DNA of 64,000 bases from Bdellovibrionales bacterium (GTDB lineage: Bacteria; Bdellovibrionota; Bdellovibrionia; Bdellovibrionales; Bdellovibrionaceae), in contig JADJOV010000025.1 in NCBI GenBank assembly GCA_016713585.1, positions 1-64,000 of the forward strand. Direction: 5' to 3'. This document shows positions 56,273 through 64,000 of the stretch, one piece after another (the stretch's first letter is position 1; every line of letters begins with the position of its first letter). The position numbers and the translations under genes are program-made. The notes below the pieces were generated by a model, which was given only the letters and a program-made list of their open reading frames with translations, did not search any database and was not told where the DNA came from.

Positions 56273-57872
56273 ATGAAACGAATACTTCTCAATTCAATTC
56301 TTCTCTCAACCCTAGCCGGAACCTCACTGCTTGGGTGTGATCGTAGTGCTAAAGATCGCCCCCTGAAAGATCCAGCCTCAGTCGCTGCCGAAAAAGCTAA
56401 AGCAGAGGAGGCAAAGAAAGCTGCTGCCAAAGCCGCGGCTGACAAGGCCAAGGCAGACGCAGAGGCCGCTGCTGCCAAAAACGCCAACCCTGCTGGAACC
56501 ACACAAACAACGGGTACCGGATCCGGTGATTCAACTCCAAAAGTGAAGACTGATGCAGAATTAGCCGCCGAAAAGGCAGCTGCCGATGAGGCTAAGAGAG
56601 CCGCTGCCAAACTCGCGGCAGAGGTCGCAGTAGCCAATGCCAAAAAGGCTGCCGAAGGCGAGAAAAAAGAAGAAGAAAAGACTGAAGATCCCCCTCCCAA
56701 GGTTGACGATGCAGCGCCTGCGAAACCAGACTTAGCGGACAAAAGTAAAGAGGATGAGGGCAAGAACGCTCTTTTGGAAAAACAGACTTCGGCAAAGTCG
56801 GTTGAACTTTCATCTGCACCAAATGCAATTTCGACGGCCGCAGCAAGTTTAGTGAAAATATTCGTTCCAAATTCTGCGTCCACATCTAAGAGTGCTCTGG
56901 ACTACGTTAAGATCTTCAATTTGCCCAAAAAAGAAAATACTCCTATTTCAGATGTTATGGCAGCAGTCTCAAAAAGCACTCGAGCTGACAAGTATTTAAT
57001 CCTCTTGGGGCTACAGAATTGCCAATTACTCAAAGGCAAAGTTGCAGACTGTAAGATCTACGAAAAGGGTTTTGTTAAAACCGGATTCCTCAGCACTGCT
57101 AGCAACGGGGATTCGACTGTGATTACAACGACTGCAGGGTTTTTTAGATGGTTATTACAAATCCATGATGCCACAGCAGAAGATCAAAAAGGTTGCGGAA
57201 CTGAAAAGCCGGCTTTCAAAGGAAATCAAAGTTCTGGTCACTAAGTTTGTCGAATCTTCTGACGGAAACCAAAACTATATTTCCGATGGCACGACGAATG
57301 GAACCTCATCAAAGGTAAGTCTGCTTTCAATTTCTGATGACACTCTTCAAGCAATCTTAGATGGCAAATATTCTGAAGCCTCGGTTTTGCCAAATAAAAA
57401 CATTGTTACGCTAAAACTCAGCAATAAATTGGATCTGCCTCCACTCCCTATCGCGAAGGGTGCCTGCGCTGACATAACGTCAAATTCTCAAGAGTCAAAT
57501 ATCATTAGCTACGAACCAAAGACCCTGGCAAATGGAGCCACTCCTGAAAAACCTGGAAAAAACATTGTTGCAAATAGCTCAACAACCCCGGCCACGGCAG
57601 AGACTATCAAAAAGCTAAAAGAGAGCAGCAAGAGTCTCGGCATTAGTTTTGTTGAAAATTCAGAGGGCAGTGATCTAGGGAAAAGCCTCATTATTTCAAA
57701 TACGACAATTAGCCAAGGCGTCGCTGGCTCGCCCATTTTGAATGATCGCGGCGAATACTATGGCATCGTCAGTTCACTAGGATCCGCCAGCAATTCAGGC
57801 GCCTTCCCAGTCTTTGGTGCCTGCCTTGAAGAAGCCGCATCAGCTGCGGCGGCGAGTCCTGCACCTAAGTAA
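56273..57872 (+). CDS. Lipoprotein with trypsin-like fold lacking the catalytic triad (pseudo-protease), frame broken near 57145
   Basis: The signal ends in a lipobox (TLAGTSLLGC). A long K/A/E-rich helical stalk (KAKAEEAKKAAAKAAADKAK) and a P/S region lead to a C-terminal domain resembling trypsin-2 peptidases. The positions equivalent to L-T-A-A-H, D-I-A-L-L-K and G-x-S-G-x-P read VITTTAG, NIVTLKL and GVAGSPILNDRGEYYGIVSS, so His, Asp and Ser are all replaced. A T-run near 57140 breaks the frame; the second frame reads GFLDGYYKSMMPQQKIKKVA. ATG 56273 follows AAAGGA. It is probably a binding or structural protein at the outer membrane. Confidence 0.65.
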
Positions 57873-57885
57873 TTTATCTTCTTCG

Positions 57886-57920
57886 GATTGAGCGATTGAC
57901 CAATCCTCTATCGTTCAATC
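57886..57920. terminator. Hairpin between convergent genes
   Basis: GATTGAGCGAT (57886-57896) pairs with ATCGTTCAATC (57910-57920), with one G-T position, followed by TTTATTG on the plus strand. It overlaps the 3' end of the cyclophilin gene and could terminate the lipoprotein transcript. Confidence 0.5.
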
Positions 57921-58651
57921 TTTATTGATTTAATGACGACGTCCTCGAGTGGGGCGTCGTTGCTAGGATTGGTCCTAACCTTCGACATAGCTTCAATAAC
58001 GCTATAGCCCTCGATCACTTCACCAAAAACAGAATGAACACCATCCAAATGAGGCGTTGGACCGACTGTAATAAAAAATTGACTGCCTCCAGAATTAGGC
58101 ATTCGGGTCTTTACCATTGAAAGTATCCCGGCTTTGCTATGCTTTAATTCAGGATGAATTTCGTCTGGAATGGTGTACCCGGGGCCACCAGAGCCATTTC
58201 CAAGTGGATCGCCGGTTTGAACCATAAAGCCCGGGATTATTCGGTGAAATTTAATTCCGTCATAGTAGGGTCTTTTGACTTTTTTACCCGTATTCGGGTC
58301 AGTGAATTCTTTTGTTCCTTCTGCGAGACCCACAAAGTTATCCACAGTTTTTGGAGTTTCAGCTGCAAAGAGTTTAACTTTAAACTGACCCATTGACGTT
58401 TCAAAAATAGCTTTCATGTCTTTTCCTTTTTTGTCTTTCTTGTCTTTTTTATTGCTTTTCGAGTCGAGCTCTTTTGGATCCTTTGTCACGGTTGTCGCGT
58501 CCTTGCTCTGCCCATCACCCTCGGCAGCCCTTGAATGGACGCTAAAAGCAGCCAAAACAAAGGCCAGGACATAAATCCAGAGAACTCGACGAATTTGATT
58601 TGGAATCCTAAGCAATCGTTCGCGTTGAGTTGACTGTAGATCAGTACCCAT
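57908..58651 (-). CDS. Periplasmic cyclophilin-type peptidyl-prolyl isomerase
   Basis: A long N-region and a signal helix (VLWIYVLAFVLAAFSVHSRA) precede a K/D/S-rich linker (SNKKDKKDKKGKDM) and a cyclophilin domain with YDGIKFHRIIPGFMVQTGDP (catalytic Arg in F-H-R), LSMVKTRMPNSGGSQFFIT and HLDGVHSVFGEVIEG. It should catalyse proline isomerisation in folding envelope proteins. The start ATG 58651 follows GGAGGTAGGAG. It comes 119 bases after tolB, in the place where pal normally sits. Confidence 0.93.
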   Translation of the reverse strand: MGTDLQSTQRERLLRIPNQIRRVLWIYVLAFVLAAFSVHSRAAEGDGQSKDATTVTKDPKELDSKSNKKDKKDKKGKDMKAIFETSMGQFKVKLFAAETPKTVDNFVGLAEGTKEFTDPNTGKKVKRPYYDGIKFHRIIPGFMVQTGDPLGNGSGGPGYTIPDEIHPELKHSKAGILSMVKTRMPNSGGSQFFITVGPTPHLDGVHSVFGEVIEGYSVIEAMSKVRTNPSNDAPLEDVVIKSIKIER

Positions 58652-58770
58652 AATCTCCTACCTCCATGGTCGAAACTCCAGTTATCTTGAGTTCGTTCAA
58701 AGGGTCAATCTGACGCAGCGTTATTGGATGCGTGGCGGCATATGCAACAATGCGTCGTGCGTGGAAAAGC

Positions 58771-60179
58771 CTAATCAATATTTGGGGACCACTTTGGCTT
58801 AAAATAATTATGTTGATCTTGGGTGACTCTGCGCTCTTCGGAACCATCAACGGTTGAAATGTAGATCTGATTACTACCCGTACGATCGCTCGTATACATA
58901 ACAAAGCGTCCATCAGGCGAGAAGCTAGGGTCTTCGTTTGATGCGGGTTTTCCGTTGGCCTTTTTGGCTTCAGTTAGCCGAATAAGTTTGTTCTTATCCG
59001 TAACTCCAATAACGAAAATATCGAAATTCGTTCCGGTTTGACCTGCAAAAGCAATACTCTGCCCATCTGGTGACCAGGTTGGCGAGGCGTTGAAGTCCCC
59101 ACCAAAGGTCAACCTCGTAATGTTCTTCCCATCTATATCCATTACATAAATCATTGGTCGACCGGCGCGATCAGATGAAAACGCGATTTTCTTTCCGTCG
59201 GGGCTCACTGCGGGCTCAACATTCATTGCGCCAGTGGGCCCTTCAGTGATTCTCTTAATGAGGGCCCCCTCGAAATTCACTTTATAAATGTCTGGCGAAA
59301 CCCCATGGGAGACCGTCAGAAAAATGTGTCTATTGTCAGGAGCAAAACTTGCTCCTGAGTTGATCCCGGTGCGATTAGAAACGCTAATTCGCTTCCCACT
59401 CATGAGGTCCAGCAAAAACAAATCGGCATTTCGTTGACCTCTTTTCTGTACATAGGAAGTGAAGGCAATCTTCTTGGCATCTTGAGACCAATTTGGCGAG
59501 ATCGACAGTGTTTTGAGAGCAGTCACCTTGTTAACCTGGGCGCCGTCCCAATCCATGGTGTAAATTTCCTTAAAAGGTTTCACATTCCGGTCGCTGGAGA
59601 CCACAATTTTGGACAAGTACATCCCTTCACGACCGGTCAGCTCTTTTAATACATCATTAGAAAACGTGTGAGCAATTCGACGGACCGCAATTGTGGGACC
59701 CTTATACTTCTTCGAAAAAACCAGACTACTTTTTGAAACTTGATACAAATAGGTTTCAAAAGTTAGCTCTGTCCCAACAATAGAAAAGGCCGCCCGAATC
59801 AAGAAATCTGCGCTCACCGCTGTCCATGATTTAAAATCAAACCCTCCTGGGTCCCCTGGTTTTGGGCGTAACCCGGTTTTTGTCGTGTCCTCCACGAAAG
59901 CTGCTGAAGGAATAAACTGAAAATAACTAGATACACTCAAATCGTTATTAACAGTGTTGTAAAGCTCTGTCCCGACCGCCTGAAATCCTGTGAGTGCCGG
60001 GGATCCAAAATACTGCAATGGTGGAAAAGCAACCAAACTTTTTTTGTTTTTGCCTCGCCCATATTAATATAGATCTGTGAGGCCAAGATCGGTCTTGCCA
60101 CTAAAAAAACTAAGAGACAATGACCAATTGATTTTAGAAAGCTAGATTTCACCGAACACCTCTTGTGAGTTTTCATCAT
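58771..60179 (-). CDS. tolB: Tol-Pal system beta-propeller protein TolB, frame broken near 60030
   Basis: The signal peptide (SFLKSIGHCLLVFLVARPIL, from ATG 60179) and INMGEAKTKK lie in one frame. At a T7 run near 60035 the reading moves to VAFPPLQYFGSPALTGFQAV. The N-terminal domain and the six-bladed propeller follow, with WD40-like PD40 repeats: SPNWSQDAKKIAFTS, EPAVSPDGKKIAFSSDRAGR, SPTWSPDGQSIAFAG and DPSFSPDGRFVMYTSDRTGS. TolB is periplasmic and links Pal, TolA and outer-membrane proteins during division. It is coupled to tolA upstream. Confidence 0.93.
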
Positions 60180-61003
60180 TTCTCCGAATCACCGAATCCA
60201 ATAAGAATGCCTTCCGAACGGACTTTGGCCGATAGTTTTTCAGGAGGAGCGGGCGAAGGATTGGATTGATCAATTGTCGCAATAATGCTTTCATCAAACT
60301 GCTGATTCCCACTGCTTTTTAATAACTCCCGTGTAACAATTTGCCCTCGCTCATCAATGCGAACAATAAGTTGCCCCTTATAACCTTTTCGATTCAGCCA
60401 CTCGGGTAGGGACCAGAACTGTTTAACGTGTCTATCCAGCTCTGCCGCATAGTTTTCGTGCTGAATTTTGTCAATTCCGAAAAGTTCCGACCCTGGTGCC
60501 AAAATAGTACCGTTGATCAGTGCGTTTTTCGCAGGTGCGCCCGCTTCTGTTGATTTCTTTGAGTCCTTTGTTTCTTTCTTTTCCTTTTCAACTTCTTTTT
60601 GAATTCGTTCAATGGCTGTCATGGTTTTGAGCTTCTGAAAGGCTTCCTTTTGTTTAGCTTCATTTTTTTTGAGCTGATCCAAATTCAGCGAATCCTTGTC
60701 AACCTTAGGTGGCAGAGGAAGGGGCAGGGGCACGACCTCTTTAGGTAAGTCCACCACAGAAGGGATCTCTTTAGGTGGGGTTAAACTTTTAATTGGTGCT
60801 TGTTTTATTTTTTCAGGCAATCCAACAATATCGACTCGAATCGCCTGACTGTAATCGATGACCTCATCCTTAAAAATGAAACCTTTTATCACAAAAAAAA
60901 GAATGATCCCCAAATGCAAAGTGAGAGAAAGAATGACGCCCCTCGAAAATTCGTCTTGAGTCTCTGTCATTTGAGGTGAATTTAGATCGAGTGTTGATTT
61001 CAT
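60176..61003 (-). CDS. tolA: TolA/TonB-family energy transducer
   Basis: One N-terminal helix (GVILSLTLHLGIILFFVIKG), then a proline-rich stretch (PLPLPLPPKVDKD), a K/E helical linker (AIERIQKEVEKEKKETKDSK) and a TonB/TolA C-terminal domain (YAAELDRHVKQFWSLPEWLN, KGQLIVRIDERGQIV, FDESIIATIDQSNPSPAPP). It spans the periplasm and transmits energy from TolQR. At 275 residues it is short for TolA. Gene order and the C-terminal type favour TolA over TonB. It overlaps tolB at ATGATGA. Confidence 0.88.
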   Translation of the reverse strand: MKSTLDLNSPQMTETQDEFSRGVILSLTLHLGIILFFVIKGFIFKDEVIDYSQAIRVDIVGLPEKIKQAPIKSLTPPKEIPSVVDLPKEVVPLPLPLPPKVDKDSLNLDQLKKNEAKQKEAFQKLKTMTAIERIQKEVEKEKKETKDSKKSTEAGAPAKNALINGTILAPGSELFGIDKIQHENYAAELDRHVKQFWSLPEWLNRKGYKGQLIVRIDERGQIVTRELLKSSGNQQFDESIIATIDQSNPSPAPPEKLSAKVRSEGILIGFGDSEK

Positions 61004-61013
61004 CGTGTTGATT

Positions 61014-61432
61014 TCATGGTTTTGCTTTTGGTACCGTCACTAGTCCTATATTGAAAATACCGGCAGCTCTCACTTCAGCCATCACTTCAGCCACAATTCC
61101 ATACTCTACATGTTGATCAGCCTGGATATAAACTTGCTTATTTTTCCGATTCTGAAAAATTGCCCTCAATCGGGGCTTAAGACTTTCAAGACTCACTTTG
61201 TTCTTGGCCACCGTAATATTCTTTGAAGCATCTATGACCAATATAAAAGGCTCATCGGTCATCTCAACACCAGCAGATGACGTTTTCGGCAGATCAACCT
61301 CTATCCCTTGCTGCATCAGAGGGTGGTCACCATAAACATAATCAATAAAACGAGCATCACATCGACAAGCGGAGTGACGTTAATCTCACTGAGAACTGCC
61401 CTTGATTTTGATCCGCCTGAAGTCATTGCCAT
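61014..61432 (-). CDS. tolR: TolR (ExbD-family) stator protein, frame broken near 61319
   Basis: From ATG 61432 the first frame reads SRAVLSEINVTPLVDVMLVL then LIMFMVTTL: the conserved I-N-V-T-P-L-V-D with the proton-carrying aspartate in the single helix. One base is missing at ACCCTCTG; the remainder is MQQGIEVDLPKTSSAGVEMT, VYIQADQHVEYGIVAEVMAE and VTVPKAK. The whole ~140 residues fits TolR. It lies eight bases after the tolQ stop. Confidence 0.92.
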
Positions 61433-61440
61433 TCAAACCA

Positions 61441-62048
61441 CTACGTTTCTTTAAAAAAGTTACGCTTAATAATATTCAAAAAATCCGCGGTAAAATTATT
61501 AATTTCTATTTCTTCCTTACGTATTCGAGCGACAAAATTGTTGTACATCACAACCGCAGGGATTGCGGCGGCCAGGCCGATGGCTGTCGCCACAAGCGCT
61601 TCGGAAATTCCGGGGGCTACGACTGCCAAGCTCGCATTTCCAGTCGCTCCTATCTTATGGAAAGATCCCATGATTCCCCAAACTGTACCAAACAAACCAA
61701 TAAAAGGACCAGTGCTGCCTGTGGTTGCCAATATAGTCAATCGAGACTCCATTTGCGAAACCTCAGCCTCGGTTGTCTTTCGAATGACACGCTCAATATT
61801 ATCAAGCCCAGAAAGTTGAGGTTTAAGATTCTCCGCATCCTTTGTTAAATGTGGTGATTCAGCAAGTTTCTTCATTTCTAAATAGGCCGACTTGTAAATT
61901 CTGCCGATAGAGGATACTTTGCAACCCCAACTCCCCAACAAAACACGGACATGAGAACGAGAATCAATAGGGTCAATTGAACAATTGGGCTGGCTTGGAA
62001 AATCGCATCCAAAGAACTTATATTGAGTGGTGTGTTTACATTATTCAT
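61441..62048 (-). CDS. tolQ: TolQ (ExbB/MotA-family) stator protein, frame broken near 61930
   Basis: ATG 62048 reads NNVNTPLNISSLDAIFQASP and the first helix IVQLTLLILVLMSVFCWGVG in one frame. The frame then shifts to RIYKSAYLEMKKLAESPHLT and the two conserved helices TGPFIGLFGTVWGIMGSFHK and GISEALVATAIGLAAAIPAV. The family motif G-L-F-G-T-V-W-G-I is intact. It forms the proton channel with TolR to energise TolA. It is the first gene of the operon. Confidence 0.92.
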
Positions 62049-62102
62049 AGTCTAAGAGGCTATGCTGAAGTTGATCAAAGTTCTAGAGTGATTCTTTTTT
62101 TT

Positions 62103-62948
62103 TCAAAATTCTTCTAAAATTGAAAGCCCTGAGAAGATAAATCCATCTGGATTGTAACGTTGAGCAGCGAAAACCTCTTCCGAAGTTGATAAAGGTCCCA
62201 GAAACACTTTCTTGAAACGTCGACGAACTTCATTTCCCAGGGCTTCGTTAAACAGCAGTCGCTTCTTGAATTTCAGAGGCGTCAGCCATACATCCGCACG
62301 AATTGAAGGTACCATTTCAAGTCCCACACTTTGAAGGGATAAAATTCGCGTGATTTCAGGAAGGCTGCTTCCATAACACCAGGTCGGTTCCTCTTCACGA
62401 ATACTCTTGATGATCACGTCAATGTCGCTCTGAATCAGAACTCGAGCGGCCGCGTTTGCTTCTTTAAGCAATTTCATCACTACCACATGGATATTTTGAG
62501 CATTGTCTTGAACATTCAGAATAAATTTTTGTTGTGGAAATCTTTGTAGAAAAGTCCTGACCTCAATCAAATCCGGAAAGTAAGTTTTCAGAGTGTTAAA
62601 AGGGTAAAAATAAGGCCGATCTCCCTGATACCTCTCTGGTCCCATCTTCTCAACGGTCAAAAGTGGCTCGAGCAAGCCCTTCTCCTGGACAAAAAGGATT
62701 TCGTCCTTCGACATTCTCACATCTAAAAATAAAATTACTTGAGGAGCTAGACTGATGGCTGCCTGCGCCTCGCTTTCTGAAAAAGGGATCTTCACCGAGA
62801 GGGCTGGATTCGAGCTTCCAACGTCAGTCAGAAATGGGTGATTATATGGCTGATAGTTTTGCCCCAATCCCCACATTCGGAGGCTCCCAAAGACCATAGC
62901 CGCAAAAAAAAGAACTCCCAAGCTTGTTAATAGCAATTTCATGAGCAC
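62103..62948 (-). CDS. Membrane-anchored glycerophosphodiester phosphodiesterase-like protein
   Basis: An N-terminal helix (LLLTSLGVLFFAAMVFGSL) anchors a predicted TIM-barrel similar to GDPD enzymes: VILFLDVRMSKDEILFVQEK matches the E-L/F-D-V-x-x-T/S-K-D-G strand, and FPDLIEVRTFLQRFPQQKFI matches the family helix-strand. The usual N-terminal H-R-G is replaced by YNHPFLTDVG, and the second catalytic histidine (V-x-H-D) reads FVQEK, so activity is doubtful. The gene follows tolQ upstream on the same strand with a 54-base gap. Confidence 0.6.
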   Translation of the reverse strand: MLMKLLLTSLGVLFFAAMVFGSLRMWGLGQNYQPYNHPFLTDVGSSNPALSVKIPFSESEAQAAISLAPQVILFLDVRMSKDEILFVQEKGLLEPLLTVEKMGPERYQGDRPYFYPFNTLKTYFPDLIEVRTFLQRFPQQKFILNVQDNAQNIHVVVMKLLKEANAAARVLIQSDIDVIIKSIREEEPTWCYGSSLPEITRILSLQSVGLEMVPSIRADVWLTPLKFKKRLLFNEALGNEVRRRFKKVFLGPLSTSEEVFAAQRYNPDGFIFSGLSILEEF

Positions 62949-63039
62949 ACCCTAGCTCTGACGCATTTAATCATACAAGATTTCTAATTTCGCCGATCAA
63001 TCAAACGACTTGATATCACATCTCGCAAAAAGCTGATAA

Positions 63040-63313
63040 GTGATTAGCTTGAGACAGTTTTTCGTGGAGATGGAGCCTACGGATATGAAAAGAGAGTCAC
63101 CTGATCTACTCAGTGTTTTTGTCTTGCCCTTAGAGAACAGCAAAATTCCTTACTTTGTAACTGGCTCAATCGCCTCAATCTTTTATGGGGAGCCCCAACT
63201 AACTCATGACATCGACGTTGCATTGTTCTTACAGCAGAACTAAGCGTATGGCTTGCACCCGCTGAGTACATCGTTATTCGAAAGCTAGAGTATTTCAGAG
63301 AAGGATAAAAATC
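63040..63313 (+). pseudogene. Remnant of a nucleotidyltransferase-type gene
   Basis: KIPYFVTGSIASIFYGEPQL followed by THDIDVALFL is the substrate-binding and catalytic D-x-D strand of the MNT/AbiEii-like nucleotidyltransferase fold. The frame stops at 63241, and another frame carries the family C-terminal end VWLAPAEYIVIRKLEYFREG at 63247-63309. The middle (~60 residues or more) is missing and the tail is cut, so this is a deletion remnant rather than a single-base break. Confidence 0.65.
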
Positions 63314-63422
63314 TACCCATGACGTGTACCCAGTCCAACTCGGTGACCGTCAAGGCGTTAACCCGCGAATTGCGCTCACCTGGTTACCAAATTGCATTTC
63401 CACAGTGTCATTTGGAGGCCCC

Positions 63423-63983
63423 ATGCAGAATCGTTTAAAGTGGTTTTCAATGGTAATCAGTGTCGAACTTCTATTCACATGCTTGACTGTTCTTGCTCCA
63501 TTTCATTTCGATTCAAATAATTATCTAAAAAAATCGCTCATTCATGCAGACCAAGGTATTCCTGCAGGCTATGAATCTTATTTCAGCTGCCCAGATATTT
63601 TGCAAACACCCGCACAGAAACCTTCACATTTAAGTGAAGAATGGCGGGCTTTAAAGGCGGCACACTTTTCTTTTGTTGCGGAGCTTTTGGCACTCTACCC
63701 AAAAGATACGAAGATCTATTTTTTAGCTCGGGATTCTGAATACTTGTATGATGTTGCTAAACTCGTGACTGAAGGCACAGATGATTTTAATCGTATTCAC
63801 CTGCTTAATGTTTCACGCGCCAATATGCGACATCCAGATATTAAAGCCTATCTAAGTGAATCTGGAATTACCGAGAAATATTTGCTGGACGGTAAAAAGG
63901 TTCTTTTTGTAGATACGGGCTTTGCCGGCACAATTCCTCGCGTCATCACGGAGCTGTTTCCGCCTTCGGCGGCTCAGCATTAA
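63423..63983 (+). CDS. Exported protein of unknown function near the right edge
   Basis: ATG 63423 gives a signal-like start (WFSMVISVELLFTCLTVLAP) and a soluble domain with IYFLARDSEYLYDVAKLVTE and KVLFVDTGFAGTIPRVITEL, which recalls a Rossmann or HAD-like strand-loop but is not diagnostic. The frame stops at 63983 just after a GC hairpin (CCGCC/GGCGG); the neighbouring frame reads FGGSALKTHLVV, open to the window end. The gene may therefore continue beyond the edge with a frame break at about 63960. Confidence 0.5.
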   Translation: MQNRLKWFSMVISVELLFTCLTVLAPFHFDSNNYLKKSLIHADQGIPAGYESYFSCPDILQTPAQKPSHLSEEWRALKAAHFSFVAELLALYPKDTKIYFLARDSEYLYDVAKLVTEGTDDFNRIHLLNVSRANMRHPDIKAYLSESGITEKYLLDGKKVLFVDTGFAGTIPRVITELFPPSAAQH

Positions 63984-64000
63984 AAACCCATCTAGTGGTT

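Noticed and set aside
56188..56883. 231-codon minus-strand open frame rich in alanine and serine
   Set aside because: It is the antisense shadow of the K/A/E-rich stalk of the lipoprotein gene; such regular codon patterns leave the opposite strand open.

Overview
The window reads as chromosomal sequence of a Gram-negative, flagellated bacterium, most likely a Bdellovibrionota (Bdellovibrio-like) relative. This rests on gene content rather than a search: a Tad/Flp pilus locus with a fused CpaE-CpaF ATPase, motAB, BamD, a Tol operon, an outer-membrane barrel protein, groESL and an arginine-succinylation-type operon. No rRNA, CRISPR array, prophage or intact insertion sequence was seen.

Layout. 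1-2.5 kb: an incomplete sensor kinase with a polyamine-type binding protein and a GNAT enzyme. 2.7-9 kb: accessory patch with an SNF2 helicase remnant, rfbB, a pRiA4b ORF-3 protein, an AlbA_2-type ATP-binding regulator with an internal repeat and a polytopic membrane protein. 9-14.7 kb: SEC-C protein, tRNA-Leu, gcvT-gcvH and groESL. 14.8-18.4 kb: an XRE regulator with its palindrome, an outer-membrane protein, a CheY-like protein and small exported proteins. 18.5-27.8 kb: a YD-repeat protein followed, on the same strand, by the Tad locus (tadB, cpaEF, cpaC, cpaB, two TadE-like genes, three short prepilins). 28-31 kb: a 29-codon ORF, hpt, TPR genes, bamD and a BatE-like gene. 31.1-37.5 kb: a tightly packed operon astC-like/M20/astA/astD/mltG. 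37.5-47 kb: sensor kinase, nitroreductase, dusB, typA, an ABC-2 exporter, mtgA, an epimerase and a PAP2 phosphatase. 47.3-51.4 kb: motAB, then a tandem cNMP-domain protein coupled to a repeat-fold protein. 51.5-57.9 kb: three secreted or lipid-anchored proteins of unknown role, including a very large one and an apparently inactive trypsin-fold lipoprotein. 57.9-62 kb: tolQ-tolR-tolA-tolB and a cyclophilin. 62-64 kb: a GDPD-like protein, a nucleotidyltransferase remnant and a gene at the right edge.

A dominant property of this sequence is about thirty single-base frame breaks in 64 kb, several at homopolymers and many in genes that are normally indispensable (groEL, tolQ, tolR, tolB, bamD). 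I therefore treat most broken reading frames as probable assembly or base-calling indels and annotate the whole gene across the break. Only the SNF2 and nucleotidyltransferase remnants look truly degraded. The most interesting biology is in the Tad locus architecture, the succinylation operon with an unusual M20 member, the pseudo-protease/large-exoprotein pair, a probable leaderless cheY-like message, and several strong regulatory palindromes.
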